This document shows positions 1 to 7,074 of a stretch of DNA of 12,753 nucleotides, in pieces. Below the pieces are notes generated by a model. It did no database searches. It worked only from the letters and a program-made list of their open reading frames with translations, and had not been told where the DNA came from. How positions within the stretch are numbered: position 1 is the stretch's first letter; every line of letters starts with the position of its first letter. This stretch comes from Streptosporangiaceae bacterium (GTDB lineage: Bacteria; Actinomycetota; Actinomycetes; Streptosporangiales; Streptosporangiaceae). The position numbers and the translations under genes are program-made. The stretch is from assembly GCA_030040475.1 (NCBI GenBank), contig JASHTQ010000566.1:1-12753 (forward strand), read 5' to 3'.

Positions 1-1
1 T

Positions 2-892
2 GCCGACCAGGCGATCCGCGACCACGACGCGGCCGTCCACGCGGTCGCCGAGCTGCTGGCCGACCCCGACCTGGACGTCGCGCTTGACCCGCCGGCCGAC
101 CTGCCGGGCGCGAGCGCGGAGGTGGACGCCGCCGGCAAGCAGCACGACGACGCCGTTGCCGCGTACGACCGCGCCGCGCACAAGGCCGGGCAGCTCGCCG
201 ACCTCGCCCCCAGGCTCACCGCCAGCCAGGCCGACCTGCAGCCGCTGGCCGCCAGCGCCGCGCAGGCGCGCGCCCTGGCCGACCTCGCCGCCGGGAACGG
301 CGCGAACACGCTGCGGATGACGCTGTCCTCGTTCGTGCTCGCCGCCCGCCTGGAGGAGGTCGCCGCGGCCGCCAGCGTGCGCCTGCTCACGATGACCTCG
401 GGCCGCTACTCGCTGGTGCACACCGACGCGCGCCGCGGCGCGGGCCGCTCCGGCCTCGGCCTGCTCGCCTGCGACGCCTGGACCGGCGTGGACCGCGACA
501 CCAGCACGCTGTCCGGCGGCGAGACGTTCCTGGCCAGCCTGGCGCTGGCCCTGGGCCTGGCCGCCGTCGTCACCGCCGAGGCCGGCGGGACGAGGATCGA
601 GGCGCTGTTCGTCGACGAGGGCTTCGGCAGCCTCGACGAGGAAACGCTGGAGGAGGTGATGACGGTCCTCGACGCCCTCCGCGAGGGCGGCCGCATGGTC
701 GGCGTCGTCAGCCACGTCGCCGAGCTCAGGCAGCGCATCCCCGCCCAGATCCGCGTCCACAAGGCCCCCGCGGGCAGCCACCTGACCGTCCGCACCCCCG
801 CAGGATATTTATGCCGAACGGGCCGTGGTATCTGCCACGGCCCTGTCGCAGATAACGGGCAAATGTGGCCGAACCGGCTGCAAATCATCTAG
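2..892 (+). CDS. sbcC: SbcC-type nuclease-associated SMC-like ATPase, C-terminal part (5' end outside window)
   Basis: This is the C-terminal 296 residues of an SbcC/Rad50-like ATPase. With SbcD (Mre11-like) such proteins open and cut DNA hairpins and double-strand ends. The frame is open at the left edge, so the N-terminal Walker A half and most of the coiled coil lie outside. Visible residues 1-100 are Ala/Leu/Arg/Asp-rich and coiled-coil-like. The ABC signature LSGGE is at about 170-174, the Walker B and D-loop stretch (ALFVDEGFGSLDEE) at about 201-214, and the switch histidine (VVSHVAEL) near 238. Family members usually end shortly after the strand following this histidine. Here about 30 extra residues (from about 268) follow, rich in Cys, Trp and Gly and unlike the rest; they are encoded by a 9-bp inverted repeat and lower-GC DNA. 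The stop is TAG. Family call is firm; the tail is probably read-through of former intergenic DNA. Confidence 0.93.
   Translation, partial: ADQAIRDHDAAVHAVAELLADPDLDVALDPPADLPGASAEVDAAGKQHDDAVAAYDRAAHKAGQLADLAPRLTASQADLQPLAASAAQARALADLAAGNGANTLRMTLSSFVLAARLEEVAAAASVRLLTMTSGRYSLVHTDARRGAGRSGLGLLACDAWTGVDRDTSTLSGGETFLASLALALGLAAVVTAEAGGTRIEALFVDEGFGSLDEETLEEVMTVLDALREGGRMVGVVSHVAELRQRIPAQIRVHKAPAGSHLTVRTPAGYLCRTGRGICHGPVADNGQMWPNRLQII
820..843 (+). terminator. Perfect 9-bp hairpin inside the 3' extension of sbcC
   Basis: GGGCCGTGG (820-828) pairs exactly with CCACGGCCC (835-843) around a 6-nt loop. No T-run follows, which is common for actinobacterial terminators. It lies where a terminator would be expected just beyond the usual SbcC end, but the open frame currently runs through it. 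Termination activity is inferred from structure and position only. Confidence 0.5.
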
Positions 893-907
893 GCCCCTCC
901 TACAGTC

Positions 908-1267
908 ATGACGCTGGAGGGCACATGCGCGCCGAATAACATCGGCGCCCTGCTGATCAGCTCCGTCCTCGAGGAACATGGGGTGTCACCCAAAGACGTC
1001 CATTTCGTGACGGTGAACTTCCCGCTGATGGGGCCGGACCTCAAGAAGCACGTCATCGCCGTGGCCTGGCTGCCCGAGCCCGCGATGGAGGCACTCCCGC
1101 AGCCCTACACGGTGCCGCCCCAGATCGCCGCGGTCATGTCCCTCGAGGACTACCCGCTGAGCATCGCCCCTGACATCGACCGGTCCCGCGTCCAGCGCGT
1201 GGCCGACGCCATGTACGAGTTCCAGATGCTGGCCCACCCCTTCCAGGCCAGCTCGATGCTCGGCTAA
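908..1267 (+). pseudogene. Remnant of a NitT/TauT-type ABC transporter substrate-binding protein
   Basis: The 119-residue frame resembles two separate pieces of NMT1/SsuA-like periplasmic-type binding proteins, which deliver nitrate, taurine, sulfonates or pyrimidine precursors to an ABC importer. Residues 8-58 (APNNIGALL, then HGVSPKDVHFV, then AWLPEP) match the middle of the family. Residues 59-119 (PYTVPPQIAAVMSLEDYPLSI, cut here for length, to the PFQASSMLG end) match its extreme C-terminus. Intact proteins are roughly 320-350 residues. The lipoprotein signal, the first lobe and about 60-70 residues between the two pieces are absent, the internal join falling near 1080. No Shine-Dalgarno precedes the ATG, and no permease or ATPase gene is adjacent. 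I judge it a decayed gene with in-frame internal deletions. A small expressed protein is possible but unlikely to bind a ligand as its relatives do. The family comparison is from memory. Confidence 0.72.
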
Positions 1268-1286
1268 CCGGTCGCGCCGTCCCCGC

Positions 1287-3890
1287 TCAGCCACCCCCGC
1301 CGCCGTTCCCGTTGCCGCCGCATCCGCCGCCGCCCTTGCCCTTGCCGCCGCCCTTGCCCTTGCCCTTACCCTTGCCCCCGCCTTTCCCCTTGCCCCCGCC
1401 AGAATTTGACGGCTGGGCTGGCCGGGTGACCGAGATCGTCCGCTGGACCTGCGGTGCGGCCGTGTACAGGGCGTTGCCTGCCTGGTTGGCGTCGACGACG
1501 CAGTTGCCTGCCCCGGTGAAGACGACCGAGTCGCCGGACACGGCGCATACCCCGGGGCCGCTGGACGGGGCAACGGAGAACACGACCGGGTTGCCCGAGC
1601 CGCCGCCGGCGGCCGACAACCGCGCCGAGCCGCCGACGATCCCTGACGCCGGGGCGGTGAAGGAAATCGACTGCGTGAGCTTGCCGACCGAGATCGTCCG
1701 CTGGACCTGGGGCGCCGCCGCATACCTGGCGTTGCCTGCCTGATTGGCGTCAACCACGCAACTGCCCCCGCCGGTGAACGTCACCGAGTCTCCCGACACC
1801 GTGCAGACCTTCCCGCTGGGGGAGGAGAACCTGACCGGGTTGCCCGAGCCGCCGCCGGCGGCCGACAACGGGGCCGAGCCGTTCACCTTCCCCGATATGG
1901 CGACCGTGAAGGAGATCGACTGGGGTATCGCCGTGACCGTGATGGTCCGCTGGACCTGGGGCGCGGCCGTGTACCTGGCGTTGCCTGCCTGGTTGGCGTC
2001 GACGACGCAGCTGCCCACCGCGGTGAAGGTGACCGAGTCGCCGGACACGGTGCACACCCCTGGGGCGCCGGAGGAATCGACGGAGAACACGACCGGGTTG
2101 CCCGAGCCGCCGCCGGCGGCCGACAACCGGGCCGAGCCGCCGGCCGTCCCGGACGCCGGGGCGGTGAAGGTGATCGACTGGGTCTGCTTCGGCCGTGCGG
2201 TGTAGGCGAAGTGGTCGGCGGTGCCGATACTCGACGTGCCGTCCGGGGTGGTCACGGTGACGGTCACGGTGCCGGTGCCCCGCGGGGTGGTCACCGTGAC
2301 CTGGGTGCTCGAATCGGCGGTGATGATGCCGGCGGCGGTGCCGAAGCGGACGGCGGTAGCGCCGGCCAGCCCGGTCCCCGTGATGGTCACCGTCGTCCCG
2401 CCCGCGGTGCTGCCGCTGCCGGGGGACACCCCGCTGACCACGGGCGGCTGGGCAACGTAGGTGAAGTGGTCGGCAGCGGTGGGATGCGAGGTACCCGCCG
2501 GGGTCGTCACCGTGACGTCGACCGTGCCGGTGCCGGCGGCGGTGCTGGTGCCGGCGGCGGCGAGCCGCGGGCCGGAGACGAAGGCCACCGTGCTGGTGCT
2601 CGGCGGGCTGGTCACGGTGACCTGCGTGGCCGAATCGGCGGTGATCGTGCCGGCCACGCCGCCGAATCGGACCGCGGAGGCGTGCGCCAGCCCGGTCCCC
2701 GTGATGGTCACCGTGGTCCCGCCCGCGGTGCTGCCGCTGTCCGGGGACACGCCGGTGATCGCCGGGAGCGTGACGGCGACGGGAAGCGCGACGGGATGTA
2801 CGGGACCGGACCCGCTCAGCACGATGCCCAGGATCGTGCCCGCGATCGCCACGCCGCCCGCGACGGCCGCCCAGACCGGGCGCGAACGGACGAGCCGGGA
2901 GCCGGCCCGGTGCAGCGGCGTCCTGACCACCGTGCTGCCCTGGACCGCGGCCGGGCCGCCGGCCGGCCACAGCGCCGCGAGCAGCACCGCCGCCTCGGCC
3001 AGGTGCGTCCGGCCGCGTTCGTGCCAGTCCGGGCCGTAGGTCCCCGCCGCGACGCTGTTGAGCGCGGCGACGAACGAGGTCGCGTCGGCGGGGCGGTCTG
3101 CGGGCTGCTTGGCCATCCCGGCTGCGATCAGCGGCCGCACCGGCTCGGGCACCGCATCCACCGGCACCGGCTGGGACAGATGCTGGTACAGCAGCGCCTG
3201 GGCGGTGTCCCCGCGGAACGGCGGCCGCCCGGTCAGGCACTCGAAGAACGTGGCCGTGGCCGCGTACACGTCCCCGGCCGCGCTGGCCGGCTCGCCCGAG
3301 ATCTGCTCCGGCGCCGCGTACATCAGCGTGCCCGCCGGCATCGACAGGTCCCCGGCGCGGACCGCTATGCCGAAGTCGGTCAGCTTGCTCGCGCCGTCGC
3401 CGTCCACCAGCACGTTGTCCGGCTTGTAGTCCCGGTGCACGACCCCGCGGGCGTGCGCCGCGGCCAGGCCGAGCAGCGAGCCCTGCAACACCACGAGCGC
3501 CGCCTCGGGCGTGGTCTCGCCGCTGCGCTCCAGGATCTCCCGCAGCGAGACCCCGTCCACAAGCTCCATCACGATCGCCGCCCCCGACGGCGACTCGACG
3601 TACTCGTGCAGCCGGACCACGTGCGGGTCGCTTACCGAGGCCAGCACCTGCGCCTCGGCGCGGAACATCTCCGCGAACTGGGCATCGGACAGCAGTTCCT
3701 GGCGCAGGTACTTGATCGCCACCAGGGACCCGGACTCATCGTGCCTGGCCATCACCACGTCGCCGAAGCCGCCCGAGCCGAGCTTCTTCAGCCCGGTGTA
3801 CCCGGGAACGTTCCACCCGGCTGCGCGCGCCTGCCCGCCGCCATCTGCGTCGCGGTTCTCCTGGTCGTCGGCCATGGAGCCATCACGCAT
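1287..3890 (-). CDS. Membrane-anchored Ser/Thr protein kinase with IPT/TIG and Ig-like ectodomain (paralogue 1)
   Basis: An 867-residue PknB-like receptor kinase. Kinase domain about 30-280: glycine loop LGSGGFGDVV (37-46), ATP lysine K60 in VAIKYL, catalytic HRDYKPDN with D154, DFG D172, APE 193-195; all key residues are present, so it should be active. A juxtamembrane linker leads to one membrane helix (about 338-359), giving a cytoplasmic kinase and outside C-terminus. The ectodomain has two IPT/TIG domains (about 377-479 and 484-564), then three ~82-residue Ig-like repeats, each with a Cys pair, and a Gly/Lys tail with eight Lys in GKG steps. The ATG at 3890 is chosen because GGGGGG lies 6 nt upstream and it aligns with the paralogue's start; the frame stays open to 4001. 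Ligand and substrates are unknown. Downstream it converges on the transporter remnant with only 19 nt between stops. Confidence 0.93.
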   Translation of the reverse strand: MRDGSMADDQENRDADGGGQARAAGWNVPGYTGLKKLGSGGFGDVVMARHDESGSLVAIKYLRQELLSDAQFAEMFRAEAQVLASVSDPHVVRLHEYVESPSGAAIVMELVDGVSLREILERSGETTPEAALVVLQGSLLGLAAAHARGVVHRDYKPDNVLVDGDGASKLTDFGIAVRAGDLSMPAGTLMYAAPEQISGEPASAAGDVYAATATFFECLTGRPPFRGDTAQALLYQHLSQPVPVDAVPEPVRPLIAAGMAKQPADRPADATSFVAALNSVAAGTYGPDWHERGRTHLAEAAVLLAALWPAGGPAAVQGSTVVRTPLHRAGSRLVRSRPVWAAVAGGVAIAGTILGIVLSGSGPVHPVALPVAVTLPAITGVSPDSGSTAGGTTVTITGTGLAHASAVRFGGVAGTITADSATQVTVTSPPSTSTVAFVSGPRLAAAGTSTAAGTGTVDVTVTTPAGTSHPTAADHFTYVAQPPVVSGVSPGSGSTAGGTTVTITGTGLAGATAVRFGTAAGIITADSSTQVTVTTPRGTGTVTVTVTTPDGTSSIGTADHFAYTARPKQTQSITFTAPASGTAGGSARLSAAGGGSGNPVVFSVDSSGAPGVCTVSGDSVTFTAVGSCVVDANQAGNARYTAAPQVQRTITVTAIPQSISFTVAISGKVNGSAPLSAAGGGSGNPVRFSSPSGKVCTVSGDSVTFTGGGSCVVDANQAGNARYAAAPQVQRTISVGKLTQSISFTAPASGIVGGSARLSAAGGGSGNPVVFSVAPSSGPGVCAVSGDSVVFTGAGNCVVDANQAGNALYTAAPQVQRTISVTRPAQPSNSGGGKGKGGGKGKGKGKGGGKGKGGGGCGGNGNGGGGG
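1290..1400 (-). repeat. Low-complexity tract encoding the Gly/Lys tail of kinase 1
   Basis: On the + strand this is a run of CCCTTGCCC and GCCGCCGC-type steps, encoding GGGKGKGGG-style repeats on the - strand, with one Cys near the end. The tract is slippage-prone, so length may vary between strains. The second kinase lacks it, so it arose or was lost after the duplication. Confidence 0.8.
1428..2180 (-). repeat. Three tandem Ig-like repeat units in kinase 1
   Basis: Units at about 1935-2180, 1686-1922 and 1428-1673. Each starts QSI(S/T)F, carries LSAAGGGSGNPV, a first Cys (VCTVSGDSV or close), a second Cys about 15 residues later before VVDANQAGN, and ends APQVQRTI. The Cys spacing suggests one disulfide per unit outside the cell. 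The same repeat style is common in secreted actinobacterial surface proteins. Confidence 0.85.
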
Positions 3891-3955
3891 CGTTAACCCC
3901 CCCGCCCCTGCGGGCCGGCTCGGCCAGGAAAGCGCGATGGAGCGCAGCCGTCCTT

Positions 3956-4019
3956 CCCACCCCTGACAACGCGTCCGTTCTCTACCAGTATGACCCGACA
4001 AGCATCACGAGACGATAAC
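3956..4019 (-). promoter_or_regulatory. Conserved upstream region of kinase 1 (putative promoter/operator block)
   Basis: Blocks shared with the region upstream of kinase 2: CCCACCCCTGA (3956-3966), ACGCGTCCGT (3969-3978), GTATGACCCG (3988-3997) and ATCACGNNACGATAAC (4004-4019), written on the + strand. Spacing is nearly the same from ACGCGTCCGT to the last block (51 versus 50 nt). On the coding strand the second-last block reads CGGGTCATAC, a possible -10-like element, but no convincing -35 is seen. The intervening bases have diverged, which points to selection on the blocks. Its distance from the kinase 1 start is about 80 nt. Confidence 0.55.
4004..4019. promoter_or_regulatory. Shared motif ATCACGNNACGATAAC, copy 1 (kinase 1)
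   Basis: The sequence is ATCACG-AG-ACGATAAC. All 14 fixed bases match the copies at 6876-6891 and 9499-9514. It lies 114 nt upstream of the kinase 1 start codon. It is likely a regulator site, but I recognise no factor for it. Confidence 0.55.
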
Positions 4020-4092
4020 AAAGCCGGTGCCGTCCCTGGCAGGGAGGTTGGCCTGCGGCAGGTAGGTGAGCGGTCGGCGGCTCAGCGGCGCG

Positions 4093-6591
4093 TCAGCAGT
4101 TCGGGGCGCACCCGCCGCCGCCGCCCTCGGTCGGGGGAGAACTGTACTGCTCGGCCGGCTTGGTGACCGTGATCGACCGCTGGACCTGGGGCGCGGCCGC
4201 GTACTTGGCGTTGCCTGCCTGGTTAGCGTCGATGACGCAGGTGCCCGGTGCGCCGAAGCTCACCGTGCTCCCGGACAGGAAGCACACCCCCGGGCCGCTG
4301 TGGGAGCCGACGGAGAACACGACCGGGTTGCCCGAGCCGCCGCCGGTGGCCGACAACGACGCCGAGGTCAGCACGGTCCCCGCCGGCGGGGCGCTGAAGG
4401 AGATCGACTGCGAGAGCTTGCTGATCTTGATCGTCCGCTGGACCTGGGGCGCGGCGGCGTACTGGGCGTTGCCTGCCTGGTTCGCGTCGACGACGCAGCT
4501 GCCTCCGCCGGTGTAGGTCACCGTGTTCCCCGACACCGTGCACACCTTCCCGCTGCCTGAGGAGAATATGACCGGGTTGCCCGAGCCGCCGCCGGTGGCC
4601 GACAGGTGCCCCGAGCCCTTCACCTTCCCCGAGGACGGGGCGGTGAAGGAGATCGACTGGGACAGCGCCTTGACCCCGATCGTGCGCTGGACCTGGGGCG
4701 CGGCGGCGTACCGGGCGTTGCCTGCCTGGTTGGCGTCGATCGTGCAGCTGCCCGAGGCCTTGAACGTCACCGAGTCGCCGGACACGCTGCATACCCCGGG
4801 GCCGCCGGAGGAATCGACGGAGAACACGACCGGGTTGCCGGAGCCGCCGCCGGTGGCCGACAGGTGCGCCGAGCCGCCGGGTATCCCCGATGCCGGGGCG
4901 GTGAAGGTGATCGACTGGGTCTGCTTGGGCCGTGCGGTGTAGGCGAAGTGGTCGGCGTTGCCGACAGTCGAGGTGCCGGCCGGGGTGGTCACGGTGATGG
5001 TCACGGTGCCGGTGCCCCGCGGGGTGGTCACGGTGATCATGGTGCTCGAGTCGGCGGTGATGATCGCGTCACCGCTGCCGAAGCGGACGCGGGTGGCGCC
5101 GGCCAGCCCGGTCCCGGCTATGGTCACCGTCGTCCCGCCGGCGGTGGTGCCGCTGTTCGGCGATACGCCGCTGACCGCAGGCAGCGAGGCGACGTAAGTG
5201 AAGTGGTCGGCGGCGGTGGGATGGGAGGTGCCCTCAGGCGTGGTGACCGTGACGTCCACCGTGCCGGTGCCGGTCGCGGCGAGCCGCGGGCCGGAGACGA
5301 AGGCCACCGTGCTGGCGCTTGGCGGGCTGGTCACGGTGACCTGCGTGGCCGAATCGGCGGTGATCGTGCCGGCCACGCCGCCGAAGCGGACGACGGTGGC
5401 GTGCGCCAGCCCGGTGCCTGTGATCGTCACCGTCGTCCCGCCCGCGCTGCTGCCGCTGTCCGGGGACACGCCGGTGACCGCCGGGAGCACGACGGCCACC
5501 GGAGCCGGATTCGCGACAGGACGTGCCGCACCGGACCCCGACTTGGCCAGCACGATGCCCACGACCGTGCCCAGGATCACGATGCCGACCGCGATCGATG
5601 CCCAGACCGGGCGCGAGCGGATGAGCCGGGAGCCGCCCCGGTGCAGCGCGGTCCTTACCACGGCGGTGCCCTGGACCGCGGCCGGGCCGGCGGCCGGCCA
5701 CAGCGCCGCGAGCAGCAGCGCCGCCTCGGCCAGGTGCGTCCGGCCGCGTTCGTGCCAGTCCGGGCCGTAGGTGCCCGCGGCGACCTGATTGAGCGCGGCG
5801 ACGAACGTGCCCGCGTCGGCGGGCCTGTCTTCTGGCTGCTTGGCCATCCCCGAGGCCACCAGCGGGCGCACCGGCTCGGGCACCGCCTCAATCGGCACCG
5901 GCTGCGACAGGTGCTGGTACAGCAGCGCCTGGGCGGTGTCCCCGCGGAACGGCGGCCGCCCTGTCAGGCACTCGAAGAAGGTCGCGGTGGCCGCGTACAC
6001 GTCCCCGGCCGGGGTGGCAGGCTCGCCCGAGATCTGCTCCGGCGCCGCGTACATCAGCGTGCCCGCCGGCATCGCCCGGTCCCCGGCGCGGACCGCTATC
6101 CCGAAGTCGGTCAGCTTGCTCGCGCCGTCCCCGTTCACCAGCACGTTGTCCGGCTTGTAATCCCGGTGCACGACCCCGCGGGCATGCGCCGCGGCCAGGC
6201 CGAGCAGCGAGCCCTCGAGCACGACGAGCGCCGCCTCCGGCGTGGTCTCGCCGCTGCGCTCCAGGATCTCCCGCAGCGAGACCCCGTCCACGAGCTCCAT
6301 CACGATCGCGGCGCCAGACGACGACTCGACATAGTCGTAGAGGCGGACCACGTGCGGGTCATTTATCGACGCCAGCACCTCCGCCTCGCCGCGGAACATC
6401 TCCGCGAACTCGGCATCGGACAGCAGCTCCTGGCGCAGGTACTTGATCGCCACCAGGGTCCCCGACCCGTCGTGCCTGGCCAGCACCACGTCGCCGAAAC
6501 CGCCCGAGCCGAGCTTCTTCAGCCCCGTGTACCCGGGAACGTTCCACCCGGCCACGTTTGCCTGGTCGGCGCCCACCGTGCCATCAGTCAT
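4093..6591 (-). CDS. Membrane-anchored Ser/Thr protein kinase with IPT/TIG and Ig-like ectodomain (paralogue 2)
   Basis: An 832-residue tandem paralogue of the kinase at 1287-3890, with the same order of parts. Kinase domain about 17-270: glycine loop 27-36, K50, HRDYKPDN with D144, DFG D162, APE 183-185. The juxtamembrane linker reaches a membrane helix at about 329-349. IPT/TIG domains are at about 369-467 and 471-552, then three Ig-like repeats at 559-640, 645-723 and 728-809, each with a Cys pair. It ends in a short tail, PPTEGGGGGCAPNC, with two Cys, unlike the Gly/Lys tail of paralogue 1. The ATG at 6591 follows GAGAGGGGGAACCA, a good Shine-Dalgarno. It is likely transcribed on its own, since each kinase has its own upstream block and 202 nt separate them. 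Role is inferred: a surface signal sensed by the ectodomain and passed on by phosphorylation. Confidence 0.93.
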   Translation of the reverse strand: MTDGTVGADQANVAGWNVPGYTGLKKLGSGGFGDVVLARHDGSGTLVAIKYLRQELLSDAEFAEMFRGEAEVLASINDPHVVRLYDYVESSSGAAIVMELVDGVSLREILERSGETTPEAALVVLEGSLLGLAAAHARGVVHRDYKPDNVLVNGDGASKLTDFGIAVRAGDRAMPAGTLMYAAPEQISGEPATPAGDVYAATATFFECLTGRPPFRGDTAQALLYQHLSQPVPIEAVPEPVRPLVASGMAKQPEDRPADAGTFVAALNQVAAGTYGPDWHERGRTHLAEAALLLAALWPAAGPAAVQGTAVVRTALHRGGSRLIRSRPVWASIAVGIVILGTVVGIVLAKSGSGAARPVANPAPVAVVLPAVTGVSPDSGSSAGGTTVTITGTGLAHATVVRFGGVAGTITADSATQVTVTSPPSASTVAFVSGPRLAATGTGTVDVTVTTPEGTSHPTAADHFTYVASLPAVSGVSPNSGTTAGGTTVTIAGTGLAGATRVRFGSGDAIITADSSTMITVTTPRGTGTVTITVTTPAGTSTVGNADHFAYTARPKQTQSITFTAPASGIPGGSAHLSATGGGSGNPVVFSVDSSGGPGVCSVSGDSVTFKASGSCTIDANQAGNARYAAAPQVQRTIGVKALSQSISFTAPSSGKVKGSGHLSATGGGSGNPVIFSSGSGKVCTVSGNTVTYTGGGSCVVDANQAGNAQYAAAPQVQRTIKISKLSQSISFSAPPAGTVLTSASLSATGGGSGNPVVFSVGSHSGPGVCFLSGSTVSFGAPGTCVIDANQAGNAKYAAAPQVQRSITVTKPAEQYSSPPTEGGGGGCAPNC
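4165..4917 (-). repeat. Three tandem Ig-like repeat units in kinase 2
   Basis: Units at about 4672-4917, 4423-4659 and 4165-4410, with the same landmarks as in kinase 1: QSISF start, GGGSGNPV, paired Cys, DANQAGN, APQVQR end. Together with the units in kinase 1 this makes six copies in the window. At DNA level the most constant parts are the segments encoding GSGNPV and ANQAGN. Confidence 0.85.
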
Positions 6592-6795
6592 TGGTTCCCC
6601 CTCTCACCCGCAGGCCGACAGGGCACGCATGGCGGGCGGTCCCCGCCTAGCCGTGCCCGGGCGGCCTTACGCGGCCCGGTGCGGTGGTTTGGTGGCGCCG
6701 CCAAGGCGGGCGCAAGCGGGTTTAACGATCCTGCGCATGTCGGCTGGCCCGGCGGCCGGGAAAGAAGGCAAGAGCGCCTAGCCGCGTTCATGCTC

Positions 6796-6891
6796 CCCAC
6801 CCCTGAAAAGCTGGCGTTACCCGCAAATTTCAATAAGTATGACGCGTCCGTGCGTCCCCGGTATGACCCGGCTGCATCACGGAACGATAAC
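6796..6891 (-). promoter_or_regulatory. Conserved upstream region of kinase 2 (putative promoter/operator block)
   Basis: Contains CCCACCCCTGA (6796-6806), ACGCGTCCGT (6842-6851), GTATGACCCG (6861-6870) and ATCACGNNACGATAAC (6876-6891). Relative to kinase 1, 33 extra AT-rich nt sit between the first two blocks and include a second GTATGAC (6838-6844). On the coding strand the two GTATGAC copies read GTCATAC. One or both may serve as a -10-like element; this is inference. Confidence 0.5.
6876..6891. promoter_or_regulatory. Shared motif ATCACGNNACGATAAC, copy 2 (kinase 2)
   Basis: The sequence is ATCACG-GA-ACGATAAC. It lies 285 nt upstream of the kinase 2 start, in the same orientation relative to the gene as copy 1. 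Copies 1 and 2 descend from one duplication, so they are not independent evidence of each other. Confidence 0.5.
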
Positions 6892-6985
6892 CCTGAGGAT
6901 CCTGCGGCTGCGGCCACGTGCGGACCCGCCGGCCGTTATAGCTGAGGCTCATGAGGCTACCAAGGCAGCCGAGCGCAGACGACAT

Positions 6986-7016
6986 CGCCGCAGCACGGCC
7001 GGGCTGGCCGTCGGCG
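6986..7016 (-). terminator. Possible hairpin terminator downstream of the monooxygenase
   Basis: ACGGCC (6995-7000) pairs with GGCCGT (7006-7011) around a 5-nt loop. The stem extends with CGCCG (6986-6990) and CGGCG (7012-7016) after a 4-nt bulge. It begins about 60 nt past the stop codon. There is no T-run, and GC-rich DNA yields such stems by chance, so this is tentative. Confidence 0.35.
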
Positions 7017-7074
7017 GTAGCGGACGTCTCGCGCTGGACGCGGCCCGGCTCGCGGCCGGCGGCATCCGGCCCGC

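Larger units (their letters stand above)
6592..7074. other. Intergenic region between the monooxygenase and kinase 2 (no gene seen)
   Basis: The region is 483 bp long and both flanking genes are on the - strand. From right to left it holds a possible terminator of the monooxygenase, an AT-richer stretch, the conserved kinase upstream block, and a long GC-rich leader before the kinase 2 Shine-Dalgarno. The leader is about 170 nt longer than that of kinase 1. Open frames here lack coding character and recognisable domains. Confidence 0.6.

Noticed and set aside
406..888. Long open frame on the - strand opposite sbcC
   Set aside because: It is antisense to a clearly conserved ATPase with LSGGE and Walker B motifs; such frames arise from GC-rich codon bias.
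2211..3896. Long + strand open frame opposite kinase 1 (and a similar one at 4606-6945)
   Set aside because: The product is Arg/Gly/His-rich with no domain and mirrors the kinase coding strand; both copies exist only because the kinases are paralogous.
4020..4092. Possible terminator between the two kinases
   Set aside because: Only short stems are present (CCCTG/CAGGG with almost no loop, and TGAGC/GCTCA), which is not enough in GC-rich DNA.
1428..4917. Six spaced DNA repeats that could suggest a CRISPR-like or intergenic repeat array
   Set aside because: The spacing is about 245 bp, all copies are in frame, and they encode the DANQAGN and GSGNPV parts of Ig-like protein repeats.
1..6591. 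Phage-defence island built from an SbcC-like ATPase and kinases
   Set aside because: The SbcC has housekeeping SbcCD features, lies on the opposite strand from the kinases and is separated by a pseudogene; no other defence gene or mobile marker is present.
6588..6917. Possible 109-residue protein on the - strand upstream of kinase 2
   Set aside because: No ribosome site or domain, overlaps the kinase 2 start, and its DNA is the conserved upstream region.
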